DNA from: Nitriliruptorales bacterium
Lineage (GTDB): Bacteria > Actinomycetota > Nitriliruptoria > Euzebyales > Egibacteraceae
DNA length: 7,947 bases
Direction: 5' to 3'
NCBI GenBank assembly: GCA_007133145.1
Contig: SLNF01000076.1
Span: 1 to 7,947, forward strand
Below are positions 1-7,906 of the stretch, piece after piece. How positions within the stretch are numbered: the first letter of the stretch is position 1; each line of letters opens with the position of its first letter. The notes below the pieces were generated by a model, which searched no databases, was not told the DNA's origin, and worked only from the letters and a program-made list of their open reading frames with translations. Position numbers and translations under genes: made by a program.

Positions 1-28
1 CCACCCTCGACCTGTAGAACCACCCCAT
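1..28 (-). CDS. Possible 5' end of a further gene, cut by the window edge
   Basis: On the minus strand an ATG at 28-26 follows a purine-rich stretch, GGAGAGG, two bases upstream (or GGAG with 5-base spacing). It opens a frame reading MGWFYRSRV before the window ends. Nine codons are far too few to identify a product. Two of the three arginines use AGG, a codon rare in such GC-rich genomes, which counts against it. It could be the next gene of the cluster or a chance start; no function is assigned. Confidence 0.22.
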
Positions 29-40
29 CGCCTCTCCGCC

Positions 41-64
41 GCGCCCCGGCCACCCCCGGGGCGC
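41..64. terminator. Perfect 9-bp GC inverted repeat, candidate hairpin/terminator
   Basis: GCGCCCCGG at 41-49 is exactly complementary to CCGGGGCGC at 56-64, with a 6-base loop between. It lies about 130 bases past the stop of the last minus-strand gene. No T-run follows on either strand, so it is not a textbook intrinsic terminator, although many actinobacterial terminators lack a U tract. It could equally be a chance GC-rich palindrome or a leader structure for the possible gene starting at 28. Confidence 0.35.
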
Positions 65-108
65 ACACCCCTGCCAGCACACAGCCCGCCCGCGGACGGT
101 GACCGCGG

Positions 109-194
109 CCGGCGCCAGGCCCGGGAACAGCATCGCGAGTGGCCGTCGCCGCGGCACCGACCCCCGGCCGCGAACCGGTGCCAGGCCCACGAAC
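109..194. repeat. Imperfect 20-bp direct repeat, two copies
   Basis: Bases 109-128 and 175-194 are the same 20-base unit with 17 identities; the mismatches are at unit positions 5, 15 and 16. Copy starts are 66 bases apart. The right copy directly abuts the TAG stop of the small coiled-coil gene. A related inverted pair, CGCGGCCGG at 104-112 and CCGGCCGCG at 164-172, lies within the same stretch. The rest of the 194-base tail holds no open frame I can support. Origin is unknown: local duplication, or chance in low-complexity GC-rich DNA. Confidence 0.4.
153..182 (-). terminator. Inverted repeat just after the last gene of the operon
   Basis: GGCACCG at 153-159 pairs perfectly with CGGTGCC at 176-182, around a 16-base GC-rich loop. 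In minus-strand RNA the hairpin begins 12 bases after the TAG stop of the small coiled-coil gene, where a transcript end or 3' stabilising structure would be expected. No U tract follows. The loop can itself form CCGG pairings. This is a candidate only, because GC-rich sequence forms such stems easily. Confidence 0.35.
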
Positions 195-539
195 CTATGG
201 GCCCTCGGGGTCGCCACCGAGGTCACCGAGGAGGCCCTCGAGCAGGCCACGCAACTCCTCGGAGGAGACCTCGCCACGCGCGAGGAGGTCGAGCAGCAAC
301 CCCAGCCCCTCGCCCTCGGCGGGGGCCTCGGTCGCCTCGGCCTCAGCGAGGGCGGCCTCGAGGGCGGCGACCTCGGCCCTCAGGGTCTCGACCTCCCCCG
401 CAAGGCGCTCCGCACGGGCCTCGGCGACGGCCGCCTCAGCGAGGGCCTCGTCACGCTCGGCAGCGAAGGCCACCGCGAGGGCGGCGGCGCCGAGCAGCGC
501 GACGAGCAGCAAGGCGAGCGCGGCGACCTGCGCACGCAT
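195..539 (-). CDS. Small single-pass membrane protein with coiled coil, function unknown
   Basis: I do not recognise this 114-residue protein. Residues 5-27 are a strongly hydrophobic Ala/Leu/Val segment after a short basic start (MRAQ), so a membrane anchor with the N-terminus inside is likely. Residues 28-70 are Ala/Glu/Leu rich with heptad spacing (for example LAGEVETLRAEVAALEAAL), a clear coiled-coil signature. After an acidic linker, residues 79-106 look like two short amphipathic helices (LLLDLLARGEVSSEELRGLL). Third codon positions are mostly G/C, supporting real coding. The start is uncertain: ATG at 539, GTG at 545 (closer to the GAGGAGG at 556-550), or TTG at 560, which would overlap the coaX stop as TTGA. 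It is the last supported gene of the run. It could be a division or envelope scaffold of the FtsB/FtsL type, or a SHOCT-like small protein, but neither is shown. Confidence 0.72.
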   Translation of the reverse strand: MRAQVAALALLLVALLGAAALAVAFAAERDEALAEAAVAEARAERLAGEVETLRAEVAALEAALAEAEATEAPAEGEGLGLLLDLLARGEVSSEELRGLLEGLLGDLGGDPEGP

Positions 540-549
540 GGACACGGCC

Positions 550-556
550 CCTCCTC
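550..556 (-). promoter_or_regulatory. Ribosome binding site of the small coiled-coil gene
   Basis: GAGGAGG (556-550) overlaps the last base of the coaX stop codon (559-557 is TGA). It stands 4 bases before the GTG at 545 and 10 bases before the ATG at 539. It supports translation of the downstream small gene and leaves the choice between these two starts open. Confidence 0.6.
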
Positions 557-1324
<768 letters not shown>

Positions 1325-1359
1325 GGCGGCCTCCTGGGGCAGCGGGCGGGCGCGGGAGT

Positions 1360-2211
1360 CTACTGCCGCCCCGGCGCCGCCTCTGGGACGGGCAGGGGCG
1401 CGTTGTCGATGAGGCGGGTCCCGCCGAGGCGCACGGCGACGAGCGCGCGCGCCGGGGCCGGTGTGCGGCCCTCGCGTCGCTCGAGGGTCTCGGGGTCGGC
1501 GACCTCGGCATAGTCGACGGCGACCCCCTCGACGTCGAGGGCGGAGCGCATACGGGCCCGGGCGGCGTCGGCGTCGCCGTCCCAGCCGTCGGCGGCGGCG
1601 GCGAGGGCGGCCGGCACGACGCGGGCGCGCACCCGGTCCTCGGGGCCGAGGTAGGCGTTGCGGCTCGACAGCGCGAGGCCGTCGCGCTCGCGCACCGTCG
1701 GGTGGGCCACGACCTCGACGGGCAGCTGGAGGTCAGCGACGAGGGCGCGGACGACGAGGAGCTGCTGGTAGTCCTTCTCGCCGAAGTAGGCGCGGTCGGG
1801 CCCCACCGCGCCGAGCAGGGTCGTCACGATCGTGGCCACCCCGTCGAAGTGCCCTGGGCGCACGGCGCCCTCGAGGGTCTCGGTGAGCCCACGCACGCGC
1901 ACCTCGGTACGGCGCTGTGGTGGCGTGAGCTCGTCCGCGGAGGGGGCGAGCACGAGGTCGACGCCGTCGCGCTCGAGAAGCGCGAGGTCACCGTCGAGGT
2001 CACGAGGGTAGGCGTCGAAGTCCTCGCCGGGGCCGAACTGCAGGGGGTTGACGAAGACGCTCGCCACCGACGTCGCCGACCCGGCGACCGCGGCGGCCAC
2101 GAGCGCACGGTGCCCCTCGTGCAACGCCCCCATCGTCGGGACGAAGCCGACTGGCCGCGGAGCCTCAGCGAGCGCGCGGCGTACCTGGGTGACGGTCGTG
2201 CAGACCTCCAT
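1360..2211 (-). CDS. panC: Pantothenate synthetase (pantoate--beta-alanine ligase)
   Basis: PanC condenses pantoate and beta-alanine using ATP, through a pantoyl-adenylate, to give pantothenate. The 283-residue protein shows the full signature set: PTMGALHEGH (25-34, the HIGH-type nucleotide site), VNPLQFG (54-60), RPGHFDGV (118-125), YFGEKDYQQL (142-151) and RERDGLALSSRNAYL (174-188, the KMSKS-like region). The ATG at 2211 is chosen because GGAGG at 2221-2217 stands 5 bases upstream and because MEVCTTV precedes the first conserved strand at normal distance. Upstream readable sequence in this frame overlaps the DUF2520 gene and is not protein-like. The start lies 1 base after the TGA of that gene, implying coupled translation. 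It stops with TAG. The gene after it is coaX; no panD lies between. Confidence 0.97.
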   Translation of the reverse strand: MEVCTTVTQVRRALAEAPRPVGFVPTMGALHEGHRALVAAAVAGSATSVASVFVNPLQFGPGEDFDAYPRDLDGDLALLERDGVDLVLAPSADELTPPQRRTEVRVRGLTETLEGAVRPGHFDGVATIVTTLLGAVGPDRAYFGEKDYQQLLVVRALVADLQLPVEVVAHPTVRERDGLALSSRNAYLGPEDRVRARVVPAALAAAADGWDGDADAARARMRSALDVEGVAVDYAEVADPETLERREGRTPAPARALVAVRLGGTRLIDNAPLPVPEAAPGRQ

Positions 2212-2212
2212 G

Positions 2213-3100
2213 TCAGCCTCCGTCGAGGCCGGCCCGCGCCTCGTCGAGGACGCGCGCGACGGCCTCGGCGGCCTCGGTCTCGAGGCCGGCCCGGCGCGCG
2301 TAGCCCAACGCGAGTGCGGACAGCTCGGCGTAGACCGCGCTGGCCTCCGGCAGCGCGACGGCGAGCTCGCGCACGTGCGCGGCGACGGTGCCGGCGTCAC
2401 CGCGACGCACCGGGCCGGTCAGCGCCGCCGCGCCGCACTCGGCGGCGCCCTGCACCGAGGTCGCGGCGATCGGGGCGAGCACGGCCGCGGGGTCGTCGAT
2501 GCCCGCGCTCAGGAGGAGGTCGCGGGCGAGGGCGGTCACTGCGACCGTGGCGTTCGAGGCCAGGGCCATCGCGAGGTGGTACCGCATGCGCGCCTCCTCG
2601 GGGACGAGGAAGGCCACGCCGCCGAGGTCGGCGACGAGCTCGACGGCCCATCCGGTGTCGCCCGGTGAGACGGTCACCCCCCATGCCGCCCCGGGCAGGC
2701 GGGTCGCGCCGGTTTCGGGGTCGGGGAAGGACACCGCCGGGTGGCAGGCGGCGACGCGGCCGCCGGCGAGGCGCAGCGGGCGCAGCGCCCCGACCCCGCG
2801 ACTGCCGGCGGTGTGGACCCAGCGGCTTCCGGAGGCCACCGCGTCGGCGCGCGCGAGCTCGGCGACGACCCCGTCGAGCGCATCGTCGCCGACGGTCAGC
2901 AGCACGAGCTCAGCGGACGCAGCGGCCTCGGCGGCGCTGCGCACCGGCACCTCACCGACGTGCTCGGCGAAGCGCCCGAGCGCCTCGCCCCCGCGACCGG
3001 CGACGGCGACGAGGCGGTAGCCGCGGGGCAGGGCGCGGGCGAGGCTCGTCCCGACCCGGCCGGGGCCGACGACGGCGACGCGCGTGACCTCGACGCTCAC
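2213..3100 (-). CDS. Rossmann-like and DUF2520 oxidoreductase-like protein, possible ketopantoate reductase
   Basis: The 295-residue protein starts with an NAD(P)-binding Rossmann motif (VAVVGPGRVGTSLARAL, residues 8-24, with GxGxxG at 12-17). It continues with VLLTVGDDAL (66-75), HTAGS (96-100) and HPAVSF (120-125). The C-terminal helical half has RMRYHLAMALASN (171-183) and ALTGPVRRGD (226-235). This is the layout of the Rossmann-like/DUF2520 family, related in fold to 6-phosphogluconate dehydrogenase and ketopantoate reductases. The GTG start at 3100 overlaps the folK stop as GTGA, with GGGAG eight bases upstream. The gene is 1 base from panC, which suggests a pantoate-related role. From memory, the ketopantoate reductase PanG of Francisella may be of this type; I could not verify that. 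The family call is strong and the reaction is inference. Confidence 0.9.
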   Translation of the reverse strand: MSVEVTRVAVVGPGRVGTSLARALPRGYRLVAVAGRGGEALGRFAEHVGEVPVRSAAEAAASAELVLLTVGDDALDGVVAELARADAVASGSRWVHTAGSRGVGALRPLRLAGGRVAACHPAVSFPDPETGATRLPGAAWGVTVSPGDTGWAVELVADLGGVAFLVPEEARMRYHLAMALASNATVAVTALARDLLLSAGIDDPAAVLAPIAATSVQGAAECGAAALTGPVRRGDAGTVAAHVRELAVALPEASAVYAELSALALGYARRAGLETEAAEAVARVLDEARAGLDGG

Positions 3101-3723
3101 CTCGAGGGCTCCCGGTTCGGGCCGGCCTCCCCTGGCAGGCGGACCTGCGCGCCGACCATCGTGACCCCCTCGATCGGCGCGAGCGCGGCGAGCAGCGAGG
3201 CGACCGTGCGCCCGTCGGGCAGGGCCTCGGCGTACCCGACCTCGAGCAGGGGCACGAGGGCGAAGGGGCGTTCGGCGAGGCGGGGATGGGGGACCTCGAG
3301 CTGGCGGGTGCGCACCCGGCGGCGCTCGTAGAGGAGGACGTCGACGTCGATCGTGCGCGGCCCCCAGCGCTCGACGCGGACCCGACCGAGCGCCTGCTCG
3401 ACGGCCTGGCAGGCGGCGAGCAGGCGCTGGGGGCTGCGACGGGTCGCGACCCTCACGGCGAGGTTGAGGAAGGGCCCCTGCTCGGGCCCGCCGACCGGCG
3501 CGGTCTCATAGACGCTCGAGACCGCGTCGACCCGGACGCCGGGGCGGTTCTCGAGGAGGTCGACCGCCGACTGGAGGGTCTCGAGCCGGTCGCCGACGTT
3601 GCTGCCGAGCCCGAGGAAGGCGAAGGCCTCCCGACCCCGTGGGGGCAGCACCGCCGCGCCCATCTCCCGGGCGCTGCCGCGGCGGCCCTCAGCCGGCGCC
3701 GGGGTCGACCCCTTCGCGCTCAT
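3097..3723 (-). CDS. folK: 2-amino-4-hydroxy-6-hydroxymethyldihydropteridine pyrophosphokinase (HPPK)
   Basis: FolK transfers pyrophosphate from ATP to 6-hydroxymethyl-7,8-dihydropterin, preparing the substrate of FolP. The 208-residue frame shows LGLGSNVGDR (37-46), VYETAPVGG (71-79), FLNLAV (85-90), the HPPK signature RWGPRTIDVDVLLY (119-132, with metal-binding Asp126 and Asp128) and PHPRLAERPFALVPL (145-159). The ATG at 3723 overlaps the folB stop as ATGA, which favours it. However, no strong Shine-Dalgarno precedes it, and it gives about 34 residues before the first conserved strand, longer than usual. Internal starts, ATG at 3663 or GTG at 3651, are possible. Readable sequence upstream of 3723 is a shadow of folB. 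The function is certain; the exact N-terminus is not. Confidence 0.94.
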   Translation of the reverse strand: MSAKGSTPAPAEGRRGSAREMGAAVLPPRGREAFAFLGLGSNVGDRLETLQSAVDLLENRPGVRVDAVSSVYETAPVGGPEQGPFLNLAVRVATRRSPQRLLAACQAVEQALGRVRVERWGPRTIDVDVLLYERRRVRTRQLEVPHPRLAERPFALVPLLEVGYAEALPDGRTVASLLAALAPIEGVTMVGAQVRLPGEAGPNREPSR

Positions 3724-4151
3724 CGCCGCGACGCGCGCTCGAGCTCGACGGCGACCTCGTCGAGGGCGACGCGCACCGGGGCGTCGGGCTTGGCCACCCG
3801 CACCCGCACACGTTCGACGCGGGACTCGGCGAGGCAGCGCTCCGCGAGATGACCGGCGAGCGCCTCGATGAGGTCGAAGCGGGTCGCCGCGACCGCCTCG
3901 GCGAGGTCGGTGGCCAGGGCGCCGTAGTCGACGGTCTCGCCGAGGTCGTCGCTGGCGGCGGCGGCGGCGAGATCGACGTCGAGCCAGACGTCGACGACGA
4001 AGTCCTGCCCGCGCGCCTGCTCGGAGGCGAGGACCCCGTGGTGCCCGAACGCGCGCAGCCCACGGATCTCGATGCGGCCGGTGCCGCCCTCGCCTGCTGC
4101 CACGGTCTCCACCACCCCTCGTCGCGGCCCGCCAGGCCGGGCAGGCCGCAC
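3720..4151 (-). CDS. folB: Dihydroneopterin aldolase
   Basis: FolB cleaves 7,8-dihydroneopterin to 6-hydroxymethyl-7,8-dihydropterin and glycolaldehyde. Numbered from the GTG at 4151 (143 residues), it shows LRAFGHHGVL (32-41), Glu44 at the position of the substrate-binding glutamate, VDVWLDVD (53-60), ETVDYGALA (72-80), FDLIEALAGHLAE (92-104) and VRVAKPDAPV (117-126), where Lys121 matches the catalytic lysine. The conserved domain starts near residue 26, so the true start may be one of the internal GTGs at 4115, 4112 or 4103; no Shine-Dalgarno decides it clearly. It follows folP by 19 bases (58 or so if the later starts are used). Its TGA overlaps the folK ATG. Some homologues also epimerise dihydroneopterin; that cannot be judged here. 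Confidence 0.93.
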   Translation of the reverse strand: MRPARPGGPRRGVVETVAAGEGGTGRIEIRGLRAFGHHGVLASEQARGQDFVVDVWLDVDLAAAAASDDLGETVDYGALATDLAEAVAATRFDLIEALAGHLAERCLAESRVERVRVRVAKPDAPVRVALDEVAVELERASRR

Positions 4152-4170
4152 CCAAGCCTACCGGCGGCGC

Positions 4171-5055
4171 TCAGCGTCGAGGCCCGAGGGCGGCGCCGAC
4201 CCGCACGGCGCGCACCGTCGCGGCGACGTCGTGGACCCGCAGGATGCCCGCACCGTCGGCCGCAGCGACCGCGGCGACGGCGAGGCTGCCCTCGAGACGG
4301 TCGCTGACCGGCGCGCCGTCGAGCAGCGACGCGAGGAAGCTCTTGCGCGAGGCGCCGACGAGCACCGGTCGGCCGAGGCCCCGCAACCGGGGCACCGCCC
4401 GCAGCAGCGCGACGCTCTGCTCCGCGGTCTTGGCGAACCCGATCCCAGGGTCGACGGCGACGCGGTCGAGGTCGATGCCGGCCGCGACGCAGCGCTCGAG
4501 CCCCTCGGCGAGGAAGGCGGTGACCTCGGCGACGACGTCGTCGTAGTCGGTGAGGTCGCGCATCGTCGCCGGGGTGCCGCGGGAGTGCATGAGGACGTAG
4601 GCGCAGCCGGTCTCGGCGACGACCTCGAGCAGGCCGGGCTCGCCCCCGCCGACGTCGTTGACGATCTGCGCGCCCGCGGCGACGGCCGCGCGGGCGACCT
4701 CCGGCTTCGTCGTGTCGACGCTGGCGATCGCGCCCTCGGCGGCGAGGCCCGACACGACGGGCACGACGCGGCGGGCCTCCTCCTCGGCGGGCACGGGGAT
4801 GGCGCCCGGACGGGTCGACTCGCCACCGACGTCGACGACGGCCGCGCCCTCGGCGAGGAGGCCGGCGGCGTAGGCCAACCCCGCTTCGGGATGACCCTCG
4901 GGGTAGAGGGTGCCGCCGTCGGCGAAGGAGTCGGGCGTGAGGTTGACGATCCCCATGACCGCGGGCTCCGGGGCGCAGGCGAGCTGTCCGTGCGGCAGCC
5001 GCAGCGGCGGCGTCGGCGCGTCGGCTTCCTCCGCCCTCGTCACCTTGTCGCGCAC
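4171..5055 (-). CDS. folP: Dihydropteroate synthase
   Basis: FolP joins hydroxymethyldihydropterin pyrophosphate to p-aminobenzoate to make dihydropteroate, and is the family targeted by sulfonamides. The 294-residue TIM barrel carries every usual motif: MGIVNLTPDSFADGG (34-48), DVGGESTRPGA (75-85), SVDTTK (112-117), IVNDVGGG (131-138), VLMHSRG (154-160), DPGIGFAKT (202-210), GASRKSFL (234-241) and RVHDV (273-277). The GTG at 5055 is chosen because GGAGG at 5066-5062 stands six bases upstream. The frame can be read further back, but those codons overlap folE and look like shadow (Arg/Pro rich). The residual N-terminal ~33 residues before the barrel are slightly long, and a GTG at 5043 is an alternative. 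It lies 40 bases after folE. Confidence 0.96.
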   Translation of the reverse strand: MRDKVTRAEEADAPTPPLRLPHGQLACAPEPAVMGIVNLTPDSFADGGTLYPEGHPEAGLAYAAGLLAEGAAVVDVGGESTRPGAIPVPAEEEARRVVPVVSGLAAEGAIASVDTTKPEVARAAVAAGAQIVNDVGGGEPGLLEVVAETGCAYVLMHSRGTPATMRDLTDYDDVVAEVTAFLAEGLERCVAAGIDLDRVAVDPGIGFAKTAEQSVALLRAVPRLRGLGRPVLVGASRKSFLASLLDGAPVSDRLEGSLAVAAVAAADGAGILRVHDVAATVRAVRVGAALGPRR

Positions 5056-5061
5056 CGCGCT

Positions 5062-5066
5062 CCTCC
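5062..5066 (-). promoter_or_regulatory. Ribosome binding site that sets the folP start
   Basis: GGAGG at 5066-5062, within the longer purine run AGGGGAGGAG, lies 6 bases before the GTG at 5055. It is the only good Shine-Dalgarno in the folE-folP gap. It argues against the longer readable frame that begins inside folE. Confidence 0.7.
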
Positions 5067-5095
5067 CCTGCCTGCCACGGCGGACCGCGCGGGGA

Positions 5096-5791
5096 TCAGG
5101 GCATCGCCGAGCGGCTCGCGCCCAGCGCGAGGGACATCGCCTCGGCCCGGGTGGCGGGGTCGTCGCGCATGATGCCACGCACCGCGCTCGTCACCGTCAT
5201 CGAGCCGGGCTTGCGGACCCCGCGCATCGACATGCACAGGTGCTCGGCCTCGATGATGACGATGACGCCGCGGGGGTCGAGCACCTTCTCGAGGGTATCG
5301 GCGACCTGGCTGGTGATGCGTTCCTGGAGGTTGGGGCGCTTGGCGACGAGGTCGACGAGGCGTGCGAGCTTCGACAGGCCGGTGACCTGCCCCCGCGCGT
5401 TGGGGATGTAGCCGACGTGCGCCCGGCCGATGAACGGCACGAAGTGGTGCTCGCACATGCTCGCGAACGGGATGTCCTTGATGAGGACGAGCTCGTCGTG
5501 GCCCTCCTCGAAGACGACGTCGAGGACCTCGGCGGGGTCGACGAGCAACCCGGCGAAGACCTCGTCGTACATCTGCGCGACGCGCTTGGGCGTATCGGCG
5601 ATGGCGGGGTCGCCCGCGTCGAGGCCGAGCCCCTCGAAGACGAGGCGCATGCCCTCGCGCAGCTTGTCGTGGTCGAACGCCGTGGCGGGCTCGACGCCGG
5701 TGAAAGTGCGGATGCGGTCCTCGCTGGCGCCGTAGCGGCCCACCGACCCGTTCGACGCGTGGCCGTCGATGCGCTGCACGAGCTCGGTCAT
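5096..5791 (-). CDS. folE: GTP cyclohydrolase I
   Basis: FolE converts GTP to 7,8-dihydroneopterin triphosphate, the entry step of folate synthesis; the family forms cytoplasmic toroidal decamers. The 231-residue protein shows DTPKRVAQMY (66-75), the zinc-site motif SMCEHHFVPF (111-120, Cys113 and His116), GRAHVGYIPN (122-131), GLSKLARLVD (138-147), QERIT (156-160), the second zinc cysteine in EHLCMSMRG (Cys186) and the tail motif TSAVRG (201-206). The zinc triad Cys113/His116/Cys186 is complete, so this is the metal-dependent FolE rather than the zinc-independent FolE2. The ATG at 5791 has GAGGAG at 5804-5799, seven bases upstream. A longer frame to 5896 is unlikely because it lacks coding character. 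It stands 111 bases after ftsH, with a hairpin in the gap. Confidence 0.97.
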   Translation of the reverse strand: MTELVQRIDGHASNGSVGRYGASEDRIRTFTGVEPATAFDHDKLREGMRLVFEGLGLDAGDPAIADTPKRVAQMYDEVFAGLLVDPAEVLDVVFEEGHDELVLIKDIPFASMCEHHFVPFIGRAHVGYIPNARGQVTGLSKLARLVDLVAKRPNLQERITSQVADTLEKVLDPRGVIVIIEAEHLCMSMRGVRKPGSMTVTSAVRGIMRDDPATRAEAMSLALGASRSAMP

Positions 5792-5812
5792 GCGACTGCT
5801 CCTCGCGTTCGG

Positions 5813-5830
5813 CTGCCTCCCGTGAGGCAG
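5813..5830. promoter_or_regulatory. Perfect 7-bp hairpin in the ftsH-folE gap
   Basis: CTGCCTC at 5813-5819 and GAGGCAG at 5824-5830 are perfect inverted copies around a 4-base loop. In minus-strand RNA the hairpin ends about 8 bases before the folE Shine-Dalgarno (5804-5799). No U tract follows. It could be an ftsH 3' end, an RNA processing or stability element separating the two genes, or a translation-control structure for folE. The remaining ~90 bases of this 111-base gap show no open frame or promoter I can support. Confidence 0.4.
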
Positions 5831-5902
5831 TGCTGACCCCGCCGCCGGCGCGAGGGTGCCCACGCCAGCCTCCGGCCACACCCCCGCGCGGCGCACCGGA
5901 GC

Positions 5903-7855
<1,953 letters not shown>

Positions 7856-7857
7856 GG

Positions 7858-7864
7858 CCACCTC
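7858..7864 (-). promoter_or_regulatory. Ribosome binding site that sets the ftsH start
   Basis: GAGGTGG at 7864-7858, with GAGG ending 5 bases before the ATG at 7855, is a well-placed Shine-Dalgarno. It favours this start over the in-frame GTG at 7891, which would add 12 residues with no clear ribosome site of its own. Confidence 0.65.
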
Positions 7865-7900
7865 AGGATGATCGACGGCGCGCGGGGGCACCAGCTCCCG

Positions 7901-7906
7901 AGGCTA
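7901..7906 (-). promoter_or_regulatory. Possible -10 element upstream of ftsH
   Basis: TAGCCT at 7906-7901 on the minus strand fits the loose actinobacterial -10 pattern TANNNT. It would place a transcript start near 7895, about 40 bases before the ATG. No convincing -35 (TTGAC-like) is seen about 17 bases further up, where the sequence is CGGCCG-rich. A TANNNT match occurs often by chance, although less so in DNA this GC-rich. The 92 bases right of the ftsH start hold nothing else I can identify. Confidence 0.25.

Noticed and set aside
1..194. tRNA, CRISPR or attachment-site candidates in the left intergenic tail
   Set aside because: A GTTC-like T-loop string occurs on the minus strand, but no cloverleaf can be built around it. 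The repeats are only two imperfect copies with no regular spacer, and there is no integrase nearby.
340..446. 14-base exact direct repeat (340-353 and 433-446) as a possible DNA element
   Set aside because: The copies are 93 bases apart, in frame, and encode the same Leu-Ala-Glu-Ala type heptad residues, so they are explained by the coiled coil.
4072..5172. 366-residue plus-strand frame opposite folP, rich in Asp/Gly/Arg
   Set aside because: It mirrors the folP coding sequence, contains no domain signature and has no proper ribosome site; it is a shadow frame.
5056..5178. N-terminal extension of FolP overlapping the end of folE
   Set aside because: The extra 41 residues are Arg/Pro/Ala shadow of folE, and a much better GTG start with a strong ribosome site exists at 5055.
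5792..5896. 35-residue N-terminal extension of FolE
   Set aside because: It has no conserved residues and runs through the hairpin; the ATG at 5791 has a clear GAGGAG at good spacing.
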